A stretch of DNA of 64,000 nt from Planctomycetota bacterium (GTDB lineage: Bacteria; Planctomycetota; Phycisphaerae; Phycisphaerales; SM1A02), in the NCBI GenBank assembly GCA_022568135.1, contig JADFFQ010000012.1, positions 1 to 64,000 on the forward strand. The letters run 5' to 3'. A program made the translations under genes and the position numbers. The number at the start of each line of letters is the position of its first letter. Positions within the stretch are counted from its first letter, which is position 1. Below are positions 35,700-42,600 of this stretch, piece by piece. The notes under the pieces are model-generated. The model was given only the letters and a program-made list of their open reading frames with translations, had not been told where the DNA came from and ran no database searches.

Positions 35700-35774
35700 C
35701 GGGCTGTAGCGCAGCTTGGTTAGCGCGTCTGACTGGGGGTCAGAAGGTCGGCGGTTCGAATCCGCCCAGCCCGA
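35700..35774 (+). tRNA. tRNA-Pro (anticodon GGG)
   Basis: Acceptor CGGGCTG/CAGCCCG, anticodon stem TCTGA/TCAGA around loop CTGGGGG (anticodon GGG), T-stem and loop GGCGGTTCGAATCCGCC; discriminator A; CCA not encoded. It reads CCC/CCT codons. Confidence 0.96.
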
Positions 35775-35784
35775 TTGCCGCACT

Positions 35785-35812
35785 GTAAAGCCGGCGATGG
35801 TACCGCCGGTCG
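35785..35812. repeat. REP-like palindrome, GATGCCATC family, degenerate copy
   Basis: GTAAAGCCGGCGATGGTACC followed by GCCGGT shows arms CCGGCG-ATGGTAC-CGCCGG with a changed loop. Its left flank GCACTGTAAAGCCGGCGATG is shared with the copy after the second RAYT-like gene (36466-36485). Confidence 0.7.
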
Positions 35813-35896
35813 AAGCGCGACAAACGCCCATCCTCGCGATTTACCTCTGTTGCGAATTCGTTCCCAACGCTGTGCAAACGATCGGCCACGGCCGAT

Positions 35897-35921
35897 CCCC
35901 GGCGATGCCATCGCCGGCTTT
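35897..35921. repeat. REP-like palindrome, GATGCCATC family
   Basis: CCCCGGCGATGCCATCGCCGG followed by CTTT, about 25 bp upstream of the second RAYT-like start; the right arm and loop are identical to the palindrome after mltA. Confidence 0.8.
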
Positions 35922-35945
35922 CCACAGATCGGGTACGGTACTCTC

Positions 35946-36473
35946 ATGCCGCGAACGCTTGGGTATCACTATGTGAAATCCGGCTACGGCTTGTGGTTGC
36001 CGGGCGACGATCGTGGATCATGGTCACAGGCGTGGGACGAACAGATCGGTTTTACCGAGCCACACACGTTGAATCCGGGCGATCCGGCACGTCAGCGCAT
36101 GGCCAAGGAGCGAATGAAGCACGAACCGGTCCGACTCGATGCAGCGATGATCGACGCGGTTGTTGGGGCGATCGACCGATGCGCGTCATCATCCCCATGG
36201 CGGCTCGCCGCGGCAAGCACCGAGTCAACGCACATGCACTTGCTCATCACCTACAGCGGCCTTGATATCAAACGCACGGTCAAATGGCTCGCGCAAGAGA
36301 CGACCAAGGCCGTGCATCGCCAGACCGATCACGTCGGCCCGGTTTGGTGCGAGGGATATTGGTGCAGTTACGTCTTCGATACAGCGTACTGGACGAATCT
36401 GGTTCAATACCTCCAAAGGCACCATCTGTGTCGAAGCGAATCCGCCAAACTGTATTCATTCCTCGCACTGTAA
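35946..36473 (+). CDS. REP-associated tyrosine transposase (RAYT)-like protein
   Basis: A 175-residue member of the Y1/HUH nuclease group. It has YGLWLPGDDRGSW near the N-terminus, THMHLLI with the HxH pair (H96, H98), and LVQYLQRHH with the candidate nucleophile Y155. The overall order matches the gene at 7386, but identity is low and the flanking palindromes differ, so the two are separate RAYT/REP lineages. Palindromes of the GATGCCATC type lie 25 bp before the start and run across the stop: the TAA at 36471 is itself part of the TAAAGCCGGCG repeat. ATG at 35946 fits the family. Single-strand DNA nicking and REP spread are inferred from the family. Confidence 0.78.
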   Translation: MPRTLGYHYVKSGYGLWLPGDDRGSWSQAWDEQIGFTEPHTLNPGDPARQRMAKERMKHEPVRLDAAMIDAVVGAIDRCASSSPWRLAAASTESTHMHLLITYSGLDIKRTVKWLAQETTKAVHRQTDHVGPVWCEGYWCSYVFDTAYWTNLVQYLQRHHLCRSESAKLYSFLAL

Positions 36474-36689
36474 AGCCGGCGATGCCATCGCCGGTCTCTC
36501 ATCGACCGGCAAACTCATCAAGCGCCCGTCTGCCAAACCGACCCGCACATCGGCCAATGGACGCACCGACGGCGGCGCTAACGACACGAAGGCGTCCACG
36601 TACCGTTCGATGGCGGCCCAGGAAGCGGACAGCAAGTGTCCTCCTTGAGCACGGGCGAGATCTTGAATCGATCGGAATCGTTTGTGCAC
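36456..36689 (-). CDS. Small hypothetical protein, possible second cistron
   Basis: A frame of about 77 residues starting at a GTG (36689) four bases after the stop of the next upstream minus-strand ORF, which suggests translational coupling or a single frameshifted gene. The first 60 residues (HKRFRSIQDLARAQGGHLL, then WAAIERYVDAFVSLAPPSVRP) look protein-like; the last dozen residues are encoded by the REP palindrome at 36466-36497. No family recognised. It overlaps the 3' end of the RAYT-like gene on the other strand. It may be a gene truncated by repeat insertion, or a chance frame. Confidence 0.35.
   Translation of the reverse strand: MHKRFRSIQDLARAQGGHLLSASWAAIERYVDAFVSLAPPSVRPLADVRVGLADGRLMSLPVDERPAMASPALQCEE
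36466..36497. repeat. REP-like palindrome spanning the RAYT stop codon
   Basis: GCACTGTAAAGCCGGCGATG continues CCATCGCCGGT; the stop codon of the RAYT-like gene is the TAA within the repeat head. Same family as 26389, 35785 and 35897. Confidence 0.8.
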
Positions 36690-36693
36690 CCGG

Positions 36694-37215
36694 TCATCGA
36701 ATGATTTCGCGCAGCACGGCCGCCCGAGCCTGTTGATACGATCGCGACACCTGCACCTGCCTGCTCACATCCTCGGCCAGGTGCAAATCAGGCCCGCCAT
36801 TGAGGCGCGCCAGTTGCCCTACAAGATCTTTGACCGTTGACCCGCCGGGACCTTCCGCGACCTCGCCGCAATCCCTTGCAAGTGCGGCAAAGAGTTCGTG
36901 CAACGCCCTGCCATCGCCGACCTGCTGCTCCACGATCCGCGTGAACCGATCCACCGACGACGCCAGGGCAAGATACAGCTCGATACAGGCCTCCGCGAAG
37001 CGCTCTTCGTGCGGGTGGTGGCCGGCCCACTGACCGTGCGGGCTACGGCAAATACCGCTGCCGGGGCCATGAGCAGCCCGCCCAGCGGGAGGCCGGCAGG
37101 TCGAGCTTCGCCTTCGCACCTGGCGCCGGCCGATCAGTCGTATCAGCCCCGGTGGCATGGGGTAGCGCGGCCAGCTGGCACCCAATGGACCAGTAATGAA
37201 ATCGTGTCTCGCCAC
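36694..37215 (-). CDS. Hypothetical helical protein
   Basis: No recognised family. From GTG 37215 the frame gives 173 residues. The first 70 are arginine/proline-rich and may not be translated; from FAEACIELYLALASSVDRF onward the sequence is regular and helical (RIVEQQVGDGRALHELFAAL, DLVGQLARLNGGPDLHLAED, SYQQARAAVLREIIR), which makes me think the C-terminal 100 residues are real. AAGAAGG lies about 11 bases before the GTG. It faces the gene at 37356 across a 140-bp gap carrying repeated TGATCA motifs. An internal, non-ATG start is possible. Confidence 0.45.
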   Translation of the reverse strand: MARHDFITGPLGASWPRYPMPPGLIRLIGRRQVRRRSSTCRPPAGRAAHGPGSGICRSPHGQWAGHHPHEERFAEACIELYLALASSVDRFTRIVEQQVGDGRALHELFAALARDCGEVAEGPGGSTVKDLVGQLARLNGGPDLHLAEDVSRQVQVSRSYQQARAAVLREIIR

Positions 37216-37239
37216 CAGCGTCCCAGCCTTCTTGATCGA

Positions 37240-37335
37240 GATGTGATCAGAACGTGATCATCACAAGTCTAACCGCTGCATCGGCCAATGCAAGGTAGGG
37301 GAACCACTCTTGATCAAAGAATCATCACGTGGCCG
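37240..37335. promoter_or_regulatory. TGATCA-containing repeats between divergent hypothetical genes
   Basis: GATGTGATCAGAACGTGATC and then ATCAC form two close GTGATCA copies, and TTGATCAAAG...AATCATCACG follows about 50 bp later. The palindromic TGATCA cores and the divergent promoter position suggest an operator, but this is only pattern-based. Confidence 0.3.
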
Positions 37336-37355
37336 CCTTGCGGTAGAATTGCCGG

Positions 37356-37838
37356 ATGGCTTCGGAGCAATCCAGCGGGAGACCCCCGCGCCCCGCCGAG
37401 GGCCCTGCGGACACCCGCCGACCAGAAGGTCAATGGGACAGGCTGGCGCTACAGGTGCCGGCGTCGCTGGCTGAGCGTTTCCGCAAGCTGGCTCATTCCG
37501 AGGAGCACCAGCGCGGCGTGAAGCTAGCCGGGACCGCGGCGGCGGCGCTTTGGGTCGGCCTGCCCGCTAGCGTGCGACAGCCTCTGCTGGACTGGGCCGC
37601 TCAGGTCGAACGCAACCCGGACCTGGCCGAGTCGCCCGAGGCAGCGGCGACGGTATTCGCCACGATCCTGCGATCACTTATTGAGCTGCGCGGCGCCTCG
37701 GGGGCTACCGAGTCCGAACCGGCTACCGCGACGCCCCAAGAAGACACCGGCTGGTTCGTTGATCGCATCCTCGATCCGCAAGTCCTCTTGCAGCAGCGTG
37801 ACCAGGATCGCACAGATGAAGCATCGCGCACCGCCTGA
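37356..37838 (+). CDS. Hypothetical alanine-rich protein
   Basis: A 160-residue protein I do not recognise. The N-terminal 30 residues are polar and proline-rich, the middle (LALQVPASLAERFRKLAHSE, then GVKLAGTAAAALWVGLPASVRQPLLDWAAQVERNP) is regular and helical with one marginally hydrophobic segment, and the C-terminus is acidic and polar (TPQEDTGWFVDRILDPQVLLQQRDQ). ATG at 37356 comes shortly after a possible regulatory gap shared with the minus-strand ORF at 37215. Length and amino-acid use suggest a real gene; no motif indicates function. It is convergent with the M28 peptidase gene, 36 bp away. Confidence 0.6.
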   Translation: MASEQSSGRPPRPAEGPADTRRPEGQWDRLALQVPASLAERFRKLAHSEEHQRGVKLAGTAAAALWVGLPASVRQPLLDWAAQVERNPDLAESPEAAATVFATILRSLIELRGASGATESEPATATPQEDTGWFVDRILDPQVLLQQRDQDRTDEASRTA

Positions 37839-37874
37839 ATACCTGTGACCCGGAAATGCACGCGCGCCGACTCG

Positions 37875-39311
37875 CTAGCGTGTTGCACCCTGGCCCAGAC
37901 GCTCGGGCATGTCGGCGAGGATGTAGGCGACCGTGGCCAGGACGGCTACATCCTGCGATAGTTCCTCCGGGTCCACCTTATCGAGCGTATCAGCGTGCGA
38001 ATGGTGGTAGTCGAAGTACTTCGACCCATCCATGCGATGCCCCATCAGAACCACGCCCGCTTCCTTCATCGGCCCCAGGTCGGCGCCGGAATGGCCGGTC
38101 GTGACGCTCGTCGCGCCGATCGACTCGAACAGACTGGTGAGGTCGCGCATCTGCTCGGCGGCGATCTGGAGGCGCTCGTCATCCGCGCAATCGACGGAAT
38201 ACCCGATCGGCCTGAACCCGCCGGAGTCCGCCTCGATCGCCGCGACGTGGTTGGCAAGCTCTTGGGCATGGTCCTTCGCATATTGTCGTGCCCCGGCAAG
38301 ACCGTTCTCCTCATTGGTCCACAACACCACGCGGATGGTCCGGCGGGGGATCATGTTCAACCGCCGCAGGACGTTGATCGCTTCCATGGCCATGACACAG
38401 CCGGCGCCGTCGTCATTCGCCCCCTGGCCGACGTCCCACGAATCGATATGCCCGCCGATGACGACGATCTCCTCGGGATGCGTTGAGCCGCGCAGCTCCG
38501 CGATCACGTTGCCGGACTGGACCGGCTCCAGGGTCCTGGCCTGCATCTTCAACGTGACGATGACCGGCACGCCGCGCGCCCGCAGCCGGGCGATCATGTC
38601 GGCGTCTTCGGTGGAGATGGCGGCGGCGGGAATCTTGACCTTGGCGTCGCCGTACCGCATCGCGCCGGTGTGCGGCGACCGCAGGCTGTGGGCGGTGACG
38701 GACCGCACCAGACAGGCGACCGCGCCTTGTTCAGAGGCGATCCGCGCGCCGTTGGTGCGAAATCGAACGGTCGTTCCATAGCCCGCGCCCTGTTCGGGAT
38801 CGTACGGAGGCATCGGATTGTTGAACAAGACGATCTTCCCGCGCGCGCCAGCGCCGAGGGCTTCGAACTCCTCCTCGTCACGGACCACGACGACTTCCGC
38901 CGTGATCCCTTGCGGGGGCGTGCCGACGGATCCGCCAAGGCCGAGCATGGCCAGCGGCGCTTCGCGCGGCTCGATCATCACCAGCGATTCGGCTCCCCGC
39001 ACCCACCGCGGCACCATCACCTCTTCGATGTGTACGTTCTCCTGCCCGTCCGCCTTGAGTGTGTCAGCCGCCCATTGGATGGCCTGATCAAGCTGGGGTG
39101 AGCCGCTGAGCCGATGACCGATCCCATCGCAGAGCTCTTGGAGTTTCACGTAGGCGTCGTTCCCGGCCAGTGCTGCTTGGAGAATGCGTTCGGCCGACTC
39201 GCGGTATCTCTGGGCAATGGATGGCGAACCTTCGAGCGTTGCGTCGTCCGTGTGGGCCAACGCCAAAGCGGCGAGGGTGCAGGTGATCAAGGGCAAAGCG
39301 ATAATCCGCAT
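37875..39311 (-). CDS. Secreted M28-family zinc aminopeptidase
   Basis: A 478-residue exported peptidase. ATG at 39311 is preceded by GGGAGGAATCCAG and opens a signal peptide (MRIIALPLITCTLAALALAH). A protease-associated (PA) domain occupies about residues 120-230. The zinc ligands of the M28 fold are seen in GGHIDSWDVGQGANDDGAG (His, then Asp) and in TNEENGLAG (the Glu-Glu pair), with VAAIEADSGGFRP, and a late HHSHADTLDKVDP histidine. It most likely removes N-terminal residues from peptides or acts on dipeptides in the periplasm. The frame extends to 39518 without good start signals. The 115-bp repeat element lies upstream of it. Confidence 0.93.
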   Translation of the reverse strand: MRIIALPLITCTLAALALAHTDDATLEGSPSIAQRYRESAERILQAALAGNDAYVKLQELCDGIGHRLSGSPQLDQAIQWAADTLKADGQENVHIEEVMVPRWVRGAESLVMIEPREAPLAMLGLGGSVGTPPQGITAEVVVVRDEEEFEALGAGARGKIVLFNNPMPPYDPEQGAGYGTTVRFRTNGARIASEQGAVACLVRSVTAHSLRSPHTGAMRYGDAKVKIPAAAISTEDADMIARLRARGVPVIVTLKMQARTLEPVQSGNVIAELRGSTHPEEIVVIGGHIDSWDVGQGANDDGAGCVMAMEAINVLRRLNMIPRRTIRVVLWTNEENGLAGARQYAKDHAQELANHVAAIEADSGGFRPIGYSVDCADDERLQIAAEQMRDLTSLFESIGATSVTTGHSGADLGPMKEAGVVLMGHRMDGSKYFDYHHSHADTLDKVDPEELSQDVAVLATVAYILADMPERLGQGATR

Positions 39312-39395
39312 CTGGATTCCTCCCTGTGCTGACCTCCAGCGGTTCGTCGGGCCCAACGAGCCGGCCTGAAGCCGGGCTGCCGCCATCTTAGCGAC

Positions 39396-39510
39396 GCGAG
39401 CCGCGGCGTCCACGCGAGCAGCTTCATCCGCACGAACAAGTGCGACCATCCCGCGATTTGGCGCATCACACAATTCGGGCAAGGCCGCGGGCGGGGACGC
39501 CGCGGCTCGC
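39396..39510. mobile_element. Dispersed ~115-bp element with terminal inverted repeats, copy 2
   Basis: GCGAGCCGCGGCGTCC at the left and GGGACGCCGCGGCTCGC at the right. Its reverse complement aligns with 26484-26600 over the ends and much of the first half (shared CGAATTG, GGAT, GGTCGC and TTG landmarks). It lies in the divergent gap between the M28 peptidase and the gene at 39530. On the minus strand it encodes a short frame reading IAGWSHLFVRMKLLAWTPRL, which may be what other annotations call a tiny protein. Confidence 0.65.
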
Positions 39511-39529
39511 TGGTTCATATGATTAGAAC

Positions 39530-40216
39530 GTGAAACGCCGCCTGGTCACACTCGCGATCTTCCTGCTCCTCGGCGCGGTGGTCAACGTCGCCGTGGCGTG
39601 GGGGATCACGGCTCATGCAGAGTTCAATGAGACCTCCCTCAGACAGACCCAAGAAACCATTGAGGATTCCGAATGGCCACGTGTGGTGCCGCAACACTGG
39701 CCGCCGGTTCGGACAGCGTGGGACGCACATGCGTTTGGCTGGCGTGTTAGACGGTTCATGGGGCGGCGTCTTGACGAGGACCGGACCACCGGCCAATTGG
39801 AAGTCTCTGAACACTTCCTCGTAGACATTTACGAGGTGGGTTGGCCGAGCGGGTCTCTGCAGTGGGAGACTTGGCTTGACTTCACGATTAGCCGTAACCC
39901 GCAGGTCACGACCAGCTATCGATTCAAGGGACAGCCCGCGCGGACTTGGTGGCGTTCCGGCATTCCCGTATCGGATCAACGGTTCGGCTTCGGATCGCGG
40001 AGTTGGAAGGGTCTGCCCATCCGTCCGGTCTACTTCGGCTTCGCGATCAACACGCTTTTCTACGCTGGGATCCTCTGGCTGGTCATCGCCGGTCGCTTTG
40101 CCTTGCGCCGACACATCCGGCGCAAGCGCGGGCTGTGTGTGGCCTGCGGCTACGACCTGCGCCATGCAGACCACGCTGCCTGCCCGGAGTGCGGGGGCTT
40201 ATTGCCTCAGCCTTGA
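39530..40216 (+). CDS. Membrane protein with C-terminal zinc ribbon
   Basis: A 228-residue protein of a type often seen in planctomycetes but without known function. An N-terminal helix (LVTLAIFLLLGAVVNVAVAWG), an extracytoplasmic region of about 140 residues and a second helix (FGFAINTLFYAGILWLVIAG) lead into a basic stretch (RFALRRHIRRKRG) and a zinc ribbon CVACGYDLRH...CPECGGLLPQP (CxxC-x13-CxxC) at the very end, on the cytoplasmic side by the positive-inside rule. The start is a GTG at 39530 with no strong ribosome-binding site. It could be a sensor or scaffold; this is not known. Confidence 0.78.
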   Translation: MKRRLVTLAIFLLLGAVVNVAVAWGITAHAEFNETSLRQTQETIEDSEWPRVVPQHWPPVRTAWDAHAFGWRVRRFMGRRLDEDRTTGQLEVSEHFLVDIYEVGWPSGSLQWETWLDFTISRNPQVTTSYRFKGQPARTWWRSGIPVSDQRFGFGSRSWKGLPIRPVYFGFAINTLFYAGILWLVIAGRFALRRHIRRKRGLCVACGYDLRHADHAACPECGGLLPQP

Positions 40217-40559
40217 GGCAGCGGGCGAGGGTAAGATGCAGTGCGCGCAGCGGGCACGCCGGCCCCTGAGGCCGACGCGCTGGCCTGCGGCTCGCGGCTA
40301 AACAGGGCCACTTCAACCGCGACCATTTCAACCGCGACCCCTGGTCGCGGCTTTCCACGAGTGACAAATCGCCGCCATCGCGCCAGCTCATCCGCCGCCG
40401 GGCGGTCGTTAGGGTTCGCCGGAGGCCCCGTGGGGCAGGCTGGGGGCGTTGATTATCTGCCAACGAACAAGGTTCATCTTAAGGCCGGTGGTGTTTCGAC
40501 CGAAGGTCCGATAGCGGCACGCAATGAGGCGGCCGCCCTTCTACCTACAGGAGACATCC
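40217..40559. other. 343-bp gap with a GCGACC-type REP hairpin
   Basis: No gene supported. CCGCGACCCCTGGTCGCGG followed by CTTT (40332-40354) is a hairpin related to the one at 61666-61690. TTCAACCGCGACC is repeated directly at about 40313 and 40327. CAGGAGACATCC before 40560 marks the next gene. Confidence 0.6.
40332..40354. repeat. REP-like hairpin, GCGACC type
   Basis: Arms CCGCGACC and GGTCGCGG with a short loop and a CTTT tail; in reverse complement it begins AAAGCCGCGACC, as does the copy at 61666-61690. Confidence 0.7.
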
Positions 40560-40829
40560 ATGGACACTCAGAAGATCAGTTTCGACGAGCGAGGCGAGGG
40601 CCAACCCATTGCCTTCAGCGGCAGCGCTCAGACCGTGTCGGACGGCTGCGAAGTCGATCTCCAACACAACGGCCTGAAAATCTCCGCCAAGGTAATGAAA
40701 TCCGACGAAGGCAAATGGCTCGGCGAGGTGACCGACATCCCGGCGAGCGATGCAGATGAGCTCAGCGGTCTGAAGATCGGATCAACGATCCTCTTCGAAG
40801 ACACCAACGTCTATCGCTGCGCCGCCTGA
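40560..40829 (+). CDS. Small conserved-looking hypothetical protein
   Basis: An 89-residue, acidic, soluble protein (MDTQKISFDERGEGQPIAFS, then VSDGCEVDLQHNGLKISAKV, then DELSGLKIGSTILFEDTNVYRC). CAGGAG lies 8-12 bases before the ATG and a clean hairpin terminator follows 28 bp after the stop, so it is a self-contained transcription unit and very probably a true gene. The alternation of hydrophobic and charged residues suggests a small beta-barrel. I recognise no family and no catalytic motif. Confidence 0.72.
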   Translation: MDTQKISFDERGEGQPIAFSGSAQTVSDGCEVDLQHNGLKISAKVMKSDEGKWLGEVTDIPASDADELSGLKIGSTILFEDTNVYRCAA

Positions 40830-40857
40830 GCCGTTGGCTTCTATCCTGCTCATCCGT

Positions 40858-40882
40858 AGCCCGCCGTCCGGCGGGCTTTTCT
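40858..40882 (+). terminator. Rho-independent terminator
   Basis: AGCCCGCC-GTCC-GGCGGGCT followed by TTT, just downstream of the small gene ending at 40829. Confidence 0.85.
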
Positions 40883-40949
40883 CTTGCAAGGAGTAGCAAG
40901 AAGTAGTCCCTGTCCGGACTCGAGAGCGGTTACGGCTGAAGTGTAGCGG

Positions 40950-41417
40950 TCATCTCGGCGTTGCGTCGCGCAAGATGCCGATCTGTTCGATCGGGACAAG
41001 GTTGCCGGTGTTCATGCCGGGACAAGGCGTGACGCGCTTGACCGTCTCCCAACTGTTGCGTGAGCGCAAGTTTTCCGGCCAAAACGGCCAGGTCCGGCAC
41101 TGGGCGGGCCTCGCTTGGTAGATCGAACACAGTGCTTTACCCGGAGCCGATGCGCGGTCGAGGAAGATGCAATCGTAGCCGTGGGTGGTCTTGCGCTCGG
41201 TCAGCGACCACCGGCCATCGACCTTACGGGCGTAGCGCGCATAAAACTCTGCCGTGTCGATCCCGAGCGTCTCGGCGATACGCCCGGCCTCCTCATTGGT
41301 AAACCACACGGTGCCCGGCGGGCCCGTGCAGCAGTTGCCGCACTGGGTGCATTGAAAGTGAAGCCCGTCGGCGTACCATGCGCGCCCCGCCGACGACGCT
41401 GCCGTTGGATCAGTCAT
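40950..41417 (-). CDS. YkgJ-type cysteine-cluster protein
   Basis: A 155-residue protein of the YkgJ/UPF0153 family, thought to bind zinc or an iron-sulfur cluster; function unknown. The cysteine pattern is clear: FQCTQCGNCCTGPPG near the N-terminus, YDCIFLDR in the middle, CSIYQARPAQCRTWPFWP and a final VTPCPG. ATG at 41417 overlaps the stop region of the upstream gene (ATGACTGA), so the two form an operon; the longer frame from 41579 runs inside the upstream gene and is not credible. The family RPxxCRxWPFW motif makes the call firm. Confidence 0.9.
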   Translation of the reverse strand: MTDPTAASSAGRAWYADGLHFQCTQCGNCCTGPPGTVWFTNEEAGRIAETLGIDTAEFYARYARKVDGRWSLTERKTTHGYDCIFLDRASAPGKALCSIYQARPAQCRTWPFWPENLRSRNSWETVKRVTPCPGMNTGNLVPIEQIGILRDATPR

Positions 41418-42402
41418 GCTGCGGCGCGTCCGGCTCAACGAGGTGTGGTTCGATCTGAACAAGATGGACCTCGGCGGTATCGCGCCGCGGCGCCAAAGCA
41501 GACAGCTCATCGGGGCGGTCGTCAAACGCCACCCGATCGGCCGTGTGAATCTCGGCGAATTGCCACTGCGGATAGTCACTCAACGCAGCGGTGATGAGGT
41601 CCTCCATATCGTGGAGCGATCCCGCGGTGGCCCAGACTGACACTTCCGCAGATTGCGCCGGATCGGCGGTCGAGTCGTCAACGCCGACGACGGCGTGCCA
41701 AAGGGTCATGCCCAGATCGCGCCCCGCGTCATCGACATTGGTCTGTGGATCGACATTCAGCGCAAGCCGCCAATCATCGCACAACTCCCGCAACAGGTCA
41801 TCAATATCCGGTGAGGTTTCATCCGGCGACTCGATCACCGGACGAATTTGCGAAAGGTCAAGCGCCACATCGCCGGCTGAGACCTGCCAGGTCTGGGGCA
41901 CCTCTTGCAGGCCGAAGCCGTTCAGAATGGTCTCCACCTCCTCGCGCATGCCGAGGGGCACGACGAGCGACAAGCCCTTCCACTGATCGAGGAATATCTC
42001 CACAAAGGGGTCGTCGCTGTTGGCCCCGGCTGCGATCGAGCCGTCTTCGAAGAGGATCGGTTCGCAGCCCAGCCAGGTGCGGAGGAACCGCTGCGTGCTG
42101 ATCAACTCCTGCCCGAGGTACACGTCAATCATTCGATAGGCGTCGCGGGAGCTGATCTCGACGATCCCGTAGACCTCCTCGGGCAACAGATCGAACGCGC
42201 GATGGACGATTGGCCCGATCCGCTCGTGCGAGACCACGACATAGAAGGCATAGGTATCAGGCTCGTCGTCGCTGGGGGCGGCATAGCTGATGGTGTAGCC
42301 CTGAGTTGGAGCTGTGATGTCACCCGGGTCGATGCCCAGGGGCAGGGCGAACCCGTCGATAACGGCACGCTGCAGATCGGTTCGCAGGCGAAACGCACTC
42401 AT
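41410..42402 (-). CDS. Hypothetical DUF4261/DUF4026-like soluble protein
   Basis: A 330-residue acidic cytoplasmic protein. I do not recognise a firm family; the regular alternation (YTISYAAPSDDEPDTYAFYV, then RIGPIVHRAFDLLPEEVYGI, then DLGMTLWHAVVGVDDSTADP) resembles bacterial proteins of unknown function with two alpha/beta domains. Start ATG at 42402 (MSAFRLRTDLQRAVIDGFAL); the frame extends to 42591 over shadow sequence. The stop overlaps the YkgJ-type gene start, suggesting co-expression. It is divergent from the symporter gene. The family label is a guess; that it is a gene is likely. Confidence 0.7.
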   Translation of the reverse strand: MSAFRLRTDLQRAVIDGFALPLGIDPGDITAPTQGYTISYAAPSDDEPDTYAFYVVVSHERIGPIVHRAFDLLPEEVYGIVEISSRDAYRMIDVYLGQELISTQRFLRTWLGCEPILFEDGSIAAGANSDDPFVEIFLDQWKGLSLVVPLGMREEVETILNGFGLQEVPQTWQVSAGDVALDLSQIRPVIESPDETSPDIDDLLRELCDDWRLALNVDPQTNVDDAGRDLGMTLWHAVVGVDDSTADPAQSAEVSVWATAGSLHDMEDLITAALSDYPQWQFAEIHTADRVAFDDRPDELSALAPRRDTAEVHLVQIEPHLVEPDAPQHD

Positions 42403-42460
42403 CAACAGACCATCGTAGCGTGAATTGCGATCACGCGCGGTCTGAGCGGGGCGAAGCGGC

Positions 42461-42489
42461 TTTGGGTCCGGCGGCCCGTGCTGTATGAT
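42461..42489 (+). promoter_or_regulatory. Possible promoter of the symporter gene
   Basis: TTTGGG (42461-42466) and TATGAT (42484-42489) with a 17-bp spacer, about 110 bp before the ATG. The -35 box is weak. No riboswitch fold was recognised in the leader. Confidence 0.28.
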
Positions 42490-42600
42490 CCCGCCCATTC
42501 GTTGGACCGCACTCAACTCGCCGGGTCTTGCACTTGACCACGAAACCGGCCATGATCGGCCGCGATACTCTCGGCCAGACTCCCCTGCCACGGAGGCGAT

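Noticed and set aside
35700-36500. Integrative element using tRNA-Pro as attachment site
   Set aside because: I found no duplicated tRNA 3' end and no integrase; the RAYT-like gene with palindromes explains the repeats better.
42403-42600. Glycine riboswitch before the alanine/glycine symporter
   Set aside because: No tandem glycine-aptamer fold or conserved core could be recognised in the leader.
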